Of a stretch of DNA of 64,000 nucleotides, positions 17,540-25,454 are shown piece after piece (the first letter of the stretch is position 1; the number at the start of each line of letters is the position of its first letter). Below the pieces are notes generated by a model that worked only from the letters and a program-made list of their open reading frames with translations, was not told the origin of the DNA and searched no databases. This DNA comes from Gramella sp. Hel_I_59 (GTDB lineage: Bacteria; Bacteroidota; Bacteroidia; Flavobacteriales; Flavobacteriaceae). Location of the stretch: the NCBI RefSeq assembly GCF_006714895.1, contig NZ_VFME01000001.1:2728001-2792000 (forward strand), given 5' to 3'. The translations under genes were made by a program, and so were the position numbers.

Positions 17540-18634
17540 TTATAATCTGATATCGCTCGCGTCGAACCAGTGTTTTTTCTGCTCCACGGTTCCGGATCTT
17601 AACACCAGGATACCAGGATTTGCTCTTACAATAGTTTTAAGCGCAGTTTCATCTGCCTGATAGAAATCGAAGTCCAGATCAAATTTCTCTTGGAGTTTAG
17701 CTTGCAGGTCTTCGCCTGATGCTGTGAGTGCAATCACACGATAATTCTTAGTCCGCGCTTCTTTTGCCAGGTCCTGTATTGCTTCATAACCTTCCATTTC
17801 AGTAGACCTTATGTTATACATAACGAACATCAGGACTTTATCTGTGGTAAGAATATCTGTCGTAATATCACCTTCCGGACCTTCGATCACAAAATCATGA
17901 ATTGGCGGAATATAGCCTTCTTCGACCTGTACCGTCTCAACGCCTATGAATTCTCCGGAAACCTGAGGATAGGCGCCTTGATTGGTAATAATCTTCTCCT
18001 CCCCTTCCAACTTAAATTTCCATTGGTACTCGTACACAGGTTCCTGAGCACCTTCAGGCACTACCATTTTTTCAGCTATATTATTGCCGATCTTATAGGG
18101 TCTGAAATCCAGCATTGGGAGATGCATCAAGACATGATAACAAAATGCGAAACACGCCATAAAGCTCAGGAAAATTGCCCATTTATGATATTTCTGCGGA
18201 AACAGCGGCTCTATATATTTCTGATTAAAGAACACTACCAAAATCAGAATTAGTAGAATGATATCTTTATAGAATGACTCCCATGGAGTAAGCGGAATAG
18301 CATCACCAAAACAGCCACAATCTGTAACTTTATTGAAGTATGCCGAGTAAAAAGTAAGGAACGTAAAGAAAATGATCATGAGGAGCAGGCTCCAGCTTGT
18401 AAATTTTCTTGCAAACCCAATAAGCAGCATTATCCCAAGCACTAGCTCAAAGATCACCAGTAAAATAGCGATAATGAGAGCAAAAGGTATGAGCGCCGGA
18501 ATGTCCAGTACCGGTTCACTGAAGTACTCCTGTAGTTTATATGAAAAACCTACTGGATCATTCAGTTTTATGAATCCGCTGAAGATGAAAAGCACACCTA
18601 CCAGGACTCTGCAAATACCTACAATTGCTTTCAT
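17540..18634 (-). CDS. BT_3928-like DoxX/MauE membrane protein with thioredoxin-like tail
   Basis: The 364-residue protein starts with a DoxX-type four-helix membrane domain (residues about 1-130: VLVGVLFIFSGFIKLNDPVG, then VFELVLGIMLLIG and a TDCGCFGD loop), one more span near residue 150-170, and a C-terminal soluble domain with a thioredoxin-like fold lacking a CXXC pair. This is the arrangement of the BT_3928 family. The paired Cys in DCGCF between helices is reminiscent of MauE/VKOR-like redox proteins, so a role in envelope redox is plausible but unproven. It follows the DUF1599 gene by 17 bases. Confidence 0.8.
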   Translation of the reverse strand: MKAIVGICRVLVGVLFIFSGFIKLNDPVGFSYKLQEYFSEPVLDIPALIPFALIIAILLVIFELVLGIMLLIGFARKFTSWSLLLMIIFFTFLTFYSAYFNKVTDCGCFGDAIPLTPWESFYKDIILLILILVVFFNQKYIEPLFPQKYHKWAIFLSFMACFAFCYHVLMHLPMLDFRPYKIGNNIAEKMVVPEGAQEPVYEYQWKFKLEGEEKIITNQGAYPQVSGEFIGVETVQVEEGYIPPIHDFVIEGPEGDITTDILTTDKVLMFVMYNIRSTEMEGYEAIQDLAKEARTKNYRVIALTASGEDLQAKLQEKFDLDFDFYQADETALKTIVRANPGILVLRSGTVEQKKHWFDASDIRL

Positions 18635-18651
18635 AAGCTATATATTCTGAA

Positions 18652-19197
18652 TTATTTTTCAGCTTCCTGAAAATGAATCATGGCAAAAACAGAATAATTG
18701 ATCATATCCTGGTAATTTGCATCAATCCCCTCACTGACCAGCGTTTTTCCCTGGTTGTCCTCAATTTGCTTCACTCTCAATAACTTCTGTAAGATAAGAT
18801 CTGTAAGTGAACTAATTCGCATATCCCGCCACGCTTCGCCATAATCATGGTTTTTATCCATCATAAGCTGCTTGGTTGCGGCAATATTCCTATCATATAG
18901 ATCTATTGCGTCCTGAGGTCCAAGATCGGGATGATCTGCAATTCCCTTTTCAAGCTGAATTAAAGCCATCACCGAATAATTAATAATCCCGATAAATTCA
19001 GACTTCTCATCTTCATCAACTTTTCGAACATCGCTTTCCTGTAGTTTTCTTATACGCTGGGCCTTAATAAAGATTTGATCTGTTAAGGAAGGTAATCGTA
19101 GAATGCGCCAGGCACATCCATAATCCTGCATTTTATTCAGAAAAAGACTGCGACAACGGCCAATGACATCATCGTATTGTTCGGAGGTATTTTGCAT
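18652..19197 (-). CDS. DUF1599 family protein
   Basis: Starting at ATG 19197 (MQNTSEQYDDVIGRCRSLFL) the product has 181 residues and contains two copies of one module: KMQDYGCAWRILRLPSLTDQ in the first half and KNHDYGEAWRDMRISSLTDL in the second, each followed by a helical INYSVMALIQLEKG or INYSVFAMIHFQEAE segment. This is the DUF1599 pattern; the domain has been linked to nucleotide modification in computational work, but the function here is unknown. A longer frame reaching 19350 would run back over the divergent folP start and lacks conservation. BT_3928-like gene follows. Confidence 0.88.
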   Translation of the reverse strand: MQNTSEQYDDVIGRCRSLFLNKMQDYGCAWRILRLPSLTDQIFIKAQRIRKLQESDVRKVDEDEKSEFIGIINYSVMALIQLEKGIADHPDLGPQDAIDLYDRNIAATKQLMMDKNHDYGEAWRDMRISSLTDLILQKLLRVKQIEDNQGKTLVSEGIDANYQDMINYSVFAMIHFQEAEK

Positions 19198-19279
19198 GAA
19201 GTAGCTGTAATTTGCGTAAATTTCGGTCAAATATTTCAGATAGTCAAAGTTATTTGCGCTACCAAAATTCAGCCATCCC

Positions 19280-20110
19280 ATGTTTATAAATTGCCGTGGT
19301 AATCTCATCGACCTTTCCGAACCAAAAGTGATGGGAATCATCAATATCACTCCAGACTCCTTTTTTGAGGGTAGTAGGAAGCAAACAGATAAAGAGATTC
19401 TTTCCTCTGCTGAAAAAATGCTGAAGGAAGGTGCGAGCTTTCTGGATATTGGCGCTTATAGTTCCAGGCCTGGTGCGCAGGATATTTCAGAAGAAGAAGA
19501 ATTAGAACGAATGATTCCGAAGCTGAAGTTACTGGAACAGCATTTTCCTGAAGTGAACTTTTCCGTAGATACCTTTAGATCCAGAGTCGCCAGAGAAGCT
19601 GTTGAGAATGGTGCTGCAATCATCAATGATATTTCTGCTGGGAATCTGGATGCTCAAATGATCGAAACCGTAGCCAGTCTGCAGGTTCCTTATATCATGA
19701 TGCATATGAAAGGTACTCCGCAAACTATGAAAAACCTGAACCAATACGAAGATCTCACTGCAGATATTCTTTTTTACTTTTCTGAAAAGATTTCGGCAGC
19801 CAGGATAGCCGGAATAAATGATCTAATTATTGATCCGGGATTTGGCTTTGCTAAGAACATTGCTCAAAATTTCGAACTACTGAATAAACTGGATCTTTTC
19901 AAAAATCTTGAACTTCCCATACTCGCAGGACTTTCAAGGAAAAGTCTAATCTGGAAGACCCTGAAGTCCACACCTGATAATGCTCTGAATGGCACAAGCA
20001 TTTTAAATACTATCGCACTTAATAAAGGAGCTTCAATTTTAAGGGTTCACGATGTAAAAGAGGCTATGGAATGCATCAAATTGACCAGTGAACTCAATAA
20101 CTACGTTTAG
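19280..20110 (+). CDS. folP: dihydropteroate synthase
   Basis: Condenses DHPP with p-aminobenzoate in folate synthesis and is the sulfonamide target. The 276-residue barrel shows the first signature MGIINITPDSFFEGSRK, GASFLDIGAYSSRPG, NFSVDTFRS, AAIINDISAG, MHMKGTPQTM and DPGFGFAK. The start MFINCRGNLIDLSEPKV is the first ATG. It is divergent from DUF1599 and is followed 30 bases later by cdaA, an arrangement also seen in other Bacteroidota. Confidence 0.95.
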   Translation: MFINCRGNLIDLSEPKVMGIINITPDSFFEGSRKQTDKEILSSAEKMLKEGASFLDIGAYSSRPGAQDISEEEELERMIPKLKLLEQHFPEVNFSVDTFRSRVAREAVENGAAIINDISAGNLDAQMIETVASLQVPYIMMHMKGTPQTMKNLNQYEDLTADILFYFSEKISAARIAGINDLIIDPGFGFAKNIAQNFELLNKLDLFKNLELPILAGLSRKSLIWKTLKSTPDNALNGTSILNTIALNKGASILRVHDVKEAMECIKLTSELNNYV

Positions 20111-20140
20111 TTTTTCTATTTTTACAAAAAACCACTGCAT

Positions 20141-20914
20141 TTGGACATCATAGATCTTCGCATCCTCGATATTCTAGATATTGTTTTTGTCGCCCTCCTA
20201 CTCTACTATGTTTACAAACTGGTTAGAGGTACTGCGGCCGTTAATATTTTTATTGGGATTGTGGTTATTTACCTTGTTTGGCTGCTAACACAGCTACTTC
20301 AAATGGAATTACTTAGCAGTGTTCTGGGTGAATTCGTTGGGGTTGGAGTGTTTGCACTTATTGTCGTTTTTCAGCAGGAGATCAGGAAATTCCTCTTAAT
20401 GATTGGTTCCACAAATTTCACACAAAAAGGCCGGTTCTTACGAAGCTTCAAAATTAGCAGGGATGATGTGCGCTCGAAATTAGATGTGGAAGCCATTATT
20501 GATGCTTGCGAAGCGATGGGAAAAACCTATACTGGAGCTTTAATGGTCATTCAAAAGAACAATAAACTTGACTTCGTAAAGAATACTGGAGATAAAATGA
20601 AGATCAAGCTGAATCAGCCTATTATTGAATCTATATTTTTCAAAAACAGTCCGCTACATGACGGTGCGATGGTCATCGAGGAAAGTATGATCACCGCCAC
20701 CAGAGTGATTCTACCTGTATCTAACGACAGATCCATTCCTTTGAGATTCGGACTAAGACACCGTGCTGCCGTAGGAATTACTGAAAAAACTGATGCGCTG
20801 GCTTTGGTAGTTAGTGAAGAGTCTGGACAAACCTCTTATATCAGGGATGGGCAATTTGTGATGTTCGAAACGATGGACGAACTGAAGGTGAAAATAAAAG
20901 AAGACATAAGCTAA
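20141..20914 (+). CDS. cdaA: diadenylate cyclase CdaA
   Basis: Makes c-di-AMP from two ATP. The 257-residue membrane enzyme has three N-terminal spans (about residues 10-85), then a DAC domain with the DGA motif at 174-176 (SPLHDGAMVI) and RHRAA at 206-210, both needed for catalysis. The start is TTG at 20141; no ATG fits upstream and the first spans begin directly after. Located between folP and a DUF3667 gene that follows by 6 bases, so the three are likely one transcription unit. Confidence 0.93.
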   Translation: MDIIDLRILDILDIVFVALLLYYVYKLVRGTAAVNIFIGIVVIYLVWLLTQLLQMELLSSVLGEFVGVGVFALIVVFQQEIRKFLLMIGSTNFTQKGRFLRSFKISRDDVRSKLDVEAIIDACEAMGKTYTGALMVIQKNNKLDFVKNTGDKMKIKLNQPIIESIFFKNSPLHDGAMVIEESMITATRVILPVSNDRSIPLRFGLRHRAAVGITEKTDALALVVSEESGQTSYIRDGQFVMFETMDELKVKIKEDIS

Positions 20915-20920
20915 GAATAG

Positions 20921-21685
20921 ATGACGCATTGCAAAAATTGCAATTTTGCCATTTCCGAAGAACAGAATTATTGCTCTAATTGTGGAGCGAAGATCGTGCG
21001 TGACAAGCTTAGCGTTCCCTATCTTTTTGGAGAATTCTTTGAATCCTTCTGGAGTATTGACTCGAACAAACCAGTACTTACTTTTATTGACCTTTTCCGT
21101 AGACCTGTGGATGTGATTCAGGGATATATTGAAGGCCTGCGTAAGAAATATATCAATCCTTACGGATACTTTACCATCGCGCTAACCCTTACTGGTCTCT
21201 ATACTTACGTTAACCTGAAATATTTTCCAGAATATTTAGATGGTGGAGGTCTTGAGGTTAATACAGGAGAACGTGATATAACAAGGGAGGTCACTACGAT
21301 GATCCTGGAACACATGAACCTTATCACCTTCCTTTTCATCCCGGTAATCACTTTATTCTCCAGGCTGGTCTTTTTAAAAAATAAGAAATACAATCTTGCC
21401 GAGCATTTGATCATCCATCTTTATGCTTATTCTCATATAAGCATTGTGTTCGCGATTTTAATCATCATCTCCTTCAGCAATCAATCCTTGTTTGCGGTAA
21501 TGAACTATGCCACCATTCCTTTTTACATCATTTACTACAGTATCATTTTCAAGAAAATGTACCAGTTGACTTTTTGGAAATTGCTCCAGAAAAGTTTATT
21601 GTTCTTACTATTAGTGCTGCTTATTTTCGTGGTGGTTAGCCTGGTACTTGGCTTTTATATGGCAAAATTGAAAGGCGCGATCTAG
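20921..21685 (+). CDS. DUF3667 zinc-ribbon membrane protein, copy 1
   Basis: The 254-residue protein begins with a four-Cys zinc ribbon, CKNC...CSNC (residues about 4-22), typical of DUF3667, then a conserved FxEFFxSFWSIDS.. region, DLFRRPVDVIQGYIEGLRKK and NPYGYFTIALT, followed by about five membrane spans. The role of the family is unknown. A related, longer protein is encoded at 45505-46599. It follows cdaA by 6 bases. The stop overlaps by 4 bases the stop of the convergent ABC transporter gene. Confidence 0.85.
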   Translation: MTHCKNCNFAISEEQNYCSNCGAKIVRDKLSVPYLFGEFFESFWSIDSNKPVLTFIDLFRRPVDVIQGYIEGLRKKYINPYGYFTIALTLTGLYTYVNLKYFPEYLDGGGLEVNTGERDITREVTTMILEHMNLITFLFIPVITLFSRLVFLKNKKYNLAEHLIIHLYAYSHISIVFAILIIISFSNQSLFAVMNYATIPFYIIYYSIIFKKMYQLTFWKLLQKSLLFLLLVLLIFVVVSLVLGFYMAKLKGAI

Positions 21686-23448
21686 ATGCTTTCTTCTTCC
21701 TTGAACTGGACTTCATAAAGCTTGCGGTAGTATCCTTCTGTTTTTTGTAGCAAACTTTGATGATTACCAATTTCCACAATTTTTCCCTGGTCCATTACTA
21801 TGATCTTATCGGCTTTTTTGATGGTCGCGAGTCGGTGAGCGATCACTATGGAAGTTCTACCTTCAGTAATTTTATCTGTCGCATCCTGTATGAGTTGCTC
21901 ACTGTAACTATCTACGGAAGAAGTTGCTTCATCCAGCACAAGAATACTTGGATTGCTTACATAAGCTCTTAAGAATGAGATCAACTGCCGCTGTCCAGAA
22001 GAAAGCATCGCTCCACGTTCCTTTACATTATAATAATAACCGCCAGGAAGCGAATCTATAAATTCATGAATCCCAATTTGCTTTGCAGCCTTGATCACAT
22101 CTTCATCTGAAATATCAGGGTTATCAAGATTGATATTATTCATGATGGTATCGGCGAACAAAAATACGTTCTGCAGAACCACAGCGATTTGAGATCTTAA
22201 AGATTTAAGCTCAAGATTCTTAATATCCTGCCCGTCTATTTCAATGACTCCACTATCAATTTCGTAAAATCTACTCAGTAAATTTATGATAGTTGATTTA
22301 CCGGCACCGGTAGCTCCTACAATCGCCACAGTTTCACCAGGCTCTACCCTAAAGGAGATTCCTTTTACAACTTCTTCCTCTGGGATGTAGCTAAATCTTA
22401 CGTCTTTAAATTCGATCTCTCCATCCAAATGCTCTACCGCAATAGTTCCGTTATCTTCTATCGTGGATTCTGTATCCAGGATCCCGAATACCCGATTCGC
22501 GGCGACCATTCCCATTTGCAACGTATTGAACTTATCGGCAATTTGACGCAGTGGCCTGAATAGCATCTGACTCAATTCTATAAATGCGACAATAATACCT
22601 AAAGACATATCATCACCGGCAACTACCCTTAAACCACCAAACCATACAATTAAACCTATCGTAATGGAGGTAGACATTTCAGCAATTGGAAAAAAGATGG
22701 AGTTATACCAAACCGTTTTTACCCATGCTTTTCTATGTTTATCATTGATTTTCTTGAAGTTTTCATATTCAGTTTTCTCACGGGTAAACAACTGTACGAT
22801 CTTCATCCCTGTAATACGTTCCTGAACGAAAGTGTTCAAATCTGCCACCTGAGTTCTAACTTCTTCAAAAGCTAACTTCATTTTCTTCTGAAAAACTCTC
22901 GTTGCATAAATAATAAAAGGTAAAACTGTAAGGACAATCAAGGTTAGCTCCCAGCTCTTATAGAACATTACACCAATCACTACCAACATTTTCAGTAGAT
23001 CTGAAATGATCATAAAAAGTCCCTGGCTAAAAATACTGGCAATAGTCTCAATATCACTTACCGCCCTGGTCACTAATCTTCCAACTGCAGATTTATCATA
23101 ATACTGCATTTTAAAACCAAGCATGTGTTTGAAGAGTTTTACCCGCAAATCACGAACAACCTCCTGCCCAAGCCAGTTAGCATAGTAGATAAAACAGAAC
23201 TGGAAGATCACTTCCAGCACCAGAACCCCAATCATTAGGCTTACATAATATATAAGACTGTCAAAATCTGCGGGAATCAGGGCTTCATCTACAGTTTCCT
23301 GCAGTAAAATAGGTCTTAGAACTCCAAACAGAGAAACAAGGATGGCGGCAACACCTACAAAATAAAATATTCGTTTATAGGGATTGGTGTATCCAAGCAA
23401 TCGCTTGAAAAGCGCCATATCAAATGCATTTCCTGTATTAGATGCCAT
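21682..23448 (-). CDS. ABC transporter, fused permease and ATPase (exporter type)
   Basis: The 588-residue half-transporter has a six-span exporter membrane domain (about residues 20-320) and a C-terminal nucleotide-binding domain: Walker A GATGAGKSTI at about 374-383, Q-loop VLQNVFLFADT, signature MLSSGQRQLIS, Walker B ILVLDEATSSVD and the H-loop IVIAHRLATI. This is the MsbA/MdlB-like exporter class; substrates cannot be told from sequence (lipids, peptides or drugs). It overlaps the end of truA by 11 bases and so is cotranscribed with it. Confidence 0.92.
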   Translation of the reverse strand: MASNTGNAFDMALFKRLLGYTNPYKRIFYFVGVAAILVSLFGVLRPILLQETVDEALIPADFDSLIYYVSLMIGVLVLEVIFQFCFIYYANWLGQEVVRDLRVKLFKHMLGFKMQYYDKSAVGRLVTRAVSDIETIASIFSQGLFMIISDLLKMLVVIGVMFYKSWELTLIVLTVLPFIIYATRVFQKKMKLAFEEVRTQVADLNTFVQERITGMKIVQLFTREKTEYENFKKINDKHRKAWVKTVWYNSIFFPIAEMSTSITIGLIVWFGGLRVVAGDDMSLGIIVAFIELSQMLFRPLRQIADKFNTLQMGMVAANRVFGILDTESTIEDNGTIAVEHLDGEIEFKDVRFSYIPEEEVVKGISFRVEPGETVAIVGATGAGKSTIINLLSRFYEIDSGVIEIDGQDIKNLELKSLRSQIAVVLQNVFLFADTIMNNINLDNPDISDEDVIKAAKQIGIHEFIDSLPGGYYYNVKERGAMLSSGQRQLISFLRAYVSNPSILVLDEATSSVDSYSEQLIQDATDKITEGRTSIVIAHRLATIKKADKIIVMDQGKIVEIGNHQSLLQKTEGYYRKLYEVQFKEEESI

Positions 23449-24193
23449 CTAGTTCTCTTATCGTTTCAGGATATTCGATCCTGGTTAAATATAATCCATG
23501 TGCCGGTACCGAAGTTCCAGCTTTTCCCCTGTCTTTACTTTTTATCACCTCGTGCATGTATTCCAGCGGCTGTTTTCCCTGACCAATTTCAAGCAGAGTT
23601 CCTACAACTGCCCTAACCATATTACGCAAAAATCGATCTGCAGTGATATAAAAAATAAACTTCCCGTTCTTTTCTACCCATTTCGCTTCATCGATACGGC
23701 AGTTATACGTATGTACATCTGTCCGCGATTTGGAAAAACACTGAAAATCTGAATACTCCTTCAGGATCTCTGCAGCTTTATTCATCTTTTCGAGGTCAAG
23801 TTCATAGCGAAAATACCATGCCTGATCGTAAGCAAATACATCTTTATACTGAAGCAAATGATATTCGTAACTTCTCGCCACAGCATCAAATCTCGCATGA
23901 GCATCTTTCCTTACCTGAAATACTTCAGAAATTGCAATATCCTTCGGAAGCATGGAATTTAGCTTATAAGCAAGATCTTCAAAATCAAATTCTTCCGAAG
24001 CATCAAAATGAGCGAACATTTGTCTTGCATGCACACCGGCATCTGTCCTTCCAGCACCAACAATGGCTACTGAAAATGGTAACACCTTGCTTAGATTTTG
24101 TTCAAGAACCTCCTGAACACTAATAGAATCAGGTTGATTTTGCCAGCCGTGATAAGCTTTACCGAAATATGAGAGCTTCAGGAAATACCTCAA
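23438..24193 (-). CDS. truA: tRNA pseudouridine synthase A
   Basis: Converts U38-40 of many tRNAs to pseudouridine. The 251-residue protein has the catalytic Asp51 in GAGRTDAGVHARQ, the N-terminal YFGKAYHGWQNQ, and the C-terminal ADRFLRNMVRAVVGTLLEIG motif. The start is TTG at 24193 giving MRYFLKLSYFG, exactly where family members begin. A -7 box lies at 24223-24230. It is coupled to the ABC exporter by an 11-base overlap. Confidence 0.95.
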   Translation of the reverse strand: MRYFLKLSYFGKAYHGWQNQPDSISVQEVLEQNLSKVLPFSVAIVGAGRTDAGVHARQMFAHFDASEEFDFEDLAYKLNSMLPKDIAISEVFQVRKDAHARFDAVARSYEYHLLQYKDVFAYDQAWYFRYELDLEKMNKAAEILKEYSDFQCFSKSRTDVHTYNCRIDEAKWVEKNGKFIFYITADRFLRNMVRAVVGTLLEIGQGKQPLEYMHEVIKSKDRGKAGTSVPAHGLYLTRIEYPETIRELDGI

Positions 24194-24222
24194 GTCAGCT
24201 TTATTTTTATATTAGCGAAATG

Positions 24223-24230
24223 CAAAGATA
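24223..24230 (-). promoter_or_regulatory. -7 box TATCTTTG for truA
   Basis: Perfect TAnnTTTG on the minus strand, 29 bases ahead of the truA TTG start. Confidence 0.55.
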
Positions 24231-24299
24231 AGGCAATTATAGCAGGGAAAAAGGGCTGATTTCGCTTCCTTTGTTAAACGACTTTTAAAACTGAAAACT

Positions 24300-24788
24300 T
24301 TGAAGAAAATTCTATTACTAAGTGATACACATAGTCATATAGACGAAAGAATTTTGCATTATGCCGGTGAGGCAGATGAAATATGGCACGCAGGGGATAT
24401 TGGCAGAACAGATGTAACCGATAAGCTGAAGCAAATTGGACCGCTGCGGGCAGTTTACGGGAATATAGATGATGCTGAAATACGTAAAGAATTTCCATTA
24501 AACCAGCGTTTCATGTGTGAAGAGGTAGATGTCTGGATCACTCATATTGGTGGCTACCCGGGAAAGTATTCTCCAGCGATTAGAGAAGAGATCAGACAAA
24601 ATCCCCCAAAACTTTTTATTTGTGGCCATTCACATATTCTGAAAGTAATGAACGATAAAACCCTCGGACTCTTACATATGAATCCCGGCGCTGCGGGGAA
24701 ACATGGATTTCACAAGAAAAGAACCATGTTACGTTTCCAGATCGATAAAAAGGAAATCAAGGAACTGGAAGTTATTGAATTAGAATAA
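24300..24788 (+). CDS. YfcE/MJ0936-type metallophosphoesterase
   Basis: A 162-residue calcineurin-like phosphoesterase. All metal-ligand motifs are present in order: LLLSDTHSH (7-15), HAGDIG (near 38), YGNID (near 60), TTHIGG-like ITHIGG and GHSH (near 108), with a LLHMNPGAAG motif after. Family members hydrolyse phosphodiesters; the natural substrate is unclear. The start is TTG at 24300, since MKKILLLSDTHSH is the family's N-terminus. Followed by a bidirectional terminator shared with the DUF4293 gene. Confidence 0.88.
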   Translation: MKKILLLSDTHSHIDERILHYAGEADEIWHAGDIGRTDVTDKLKQIGPLRAVYGNIDDAEIRKEFPLNQRFMCEEVDVWITHIGGYPGKYSPAIREEIRQNPPKLFICGHSHILKVMNDKTLGLLHMNPGAAGKHGFHKKRTMLRFQIDKKEIKELEVIELE

Positions 24789-24790
24789 TT

Positions 24791-24821
24791 AAAAAACCCG
24801 AAGCTTTCACTTCGGGTTTTT
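24791..24821. terminator. bidirectional terminator between phosphoesterase and DUF4293
   Basis: Stem AACCCGAAG (24795-24803) with CTTCGGGTT (24810-24818), 6-nt loop, A-run before and T-run after. It serves the plus-strand gene and the convergent minus-strand gene. Confidence 0.82.
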
Positions 24822-24850
24822 CACGCACTAATACTACTAAGATGATAGGC

Positions 24851-25261
24851 TTATCGTAATCGATCTACAGATTTTACGAGATCTTCGTCCTTCTTGATGG
24901 CCTTATTGGCCAAAACAATAAAAACGATAGAAATAATAGGAAGAAACATCCCAATACCTTTCTCTGAGATATCCATCTCTCCAGGTAAAGTTAGAGACCA
25001 ATAAACAAACACTCCTAGTAAAAAAAGATTTAATATGATATTTAGACGCCCCAAAACAAATTGAAGCTTTCTATTTTTAAACATGATGATACTCATCAGC
25101 GAAATTGCTGCTGAAGCAAGAAACATTCCCAGCGCGATTAATACTTCGTGAGCATAGACAAATTCACCTGCTGAATTCTCCCAAAGCGGAAGAGCAAAGA
25201 TGAGTCCGGCACTCACAATAACCGCTAATAATAACCAAATAGTCTGTATTCTCTGAAGCAT
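24851..25261 (-). CDS. DUF4293 membrane protein
   Basis: Starting at ATG 25261 (MLQRIQTIWLLLAVIVSAGL) the product has 136 residues and four predicted membrane spans, which fits DUF4293, a Bacteroidota family of unknown role. The MLQRIQTxxL beginning is the family's characteristic N-terminus; a longer frame to 25351 only adds upstream promoter sequence. It ends in a charged tail (KKDEDLVKSVDRLR). It is divergent from rho. Confidence 0.82.
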   Translation of the reverse strand: MLQRIQTIWLLLAVIVSAGLIFALPLWENSAGEFVYAHEVLIALGMFLASAAISLMSIIMFKNRKLQFVLGRLNIILNLFLLGVFVYWSLTLPGEMDISEKGIGMFLPIISIVFIVLANKAIKKDEDLVKSVDRLR

Positions 25262-25280
25262 ATTTCCTGCGATTGCGGCA

Positions 25281-25288
25281 CAAAAATA
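25281..25288 (-). promoter_or_regulatory. -7 box TATTTTTG for DUF4293
   Basis: Perfect TAnnTTTG on the minus strand, 19 bases before the ATG at 25261. An inverted repeat GATTCT-tttt-AGAATC at 25292-25307 lies just upstream and could be an operator. Confidence 0.5.
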
Positions 25289-25354
25289 AAAGATTCTTTT
25301 TAGAATCATTGGGTAAAAGAATAAAATAAAGTTGTATAATTGCAGTAACAATGC

Positions 25355-25413
25355 GTAACCTATTCAATACAGGTTACTTAAGTCTCCAAAACTTTTTATT
25401 CTTCTTCGAGAAG
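25355..25413 (+). promoter_or_regulatory. structured rho leader
   Basis: Two inverted repeats lie between the divergent promoters and rho. The first is GTAACCT (25355-25361) with AGGTTAC (25371-25377). The second is CTTCT-tcg-AGAAG (25401-25413), which is followed by TTTTT and so looks like a weak terminator 37 bases before the rho ATG. Together they could form an attenuator; this is inference. Confidence 0.35.
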
Positions 25414-25454
25414 TTTTTAAATCAATCCAATCTTATAATTATTTCACTGAATAC

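Noticed and set aside
19198..19350. N-terminal extension of DUF1599
   Set aside because: It overlaps the divergent folP start and has no family counterpart; the ATG at 19197 begins the conserved region.
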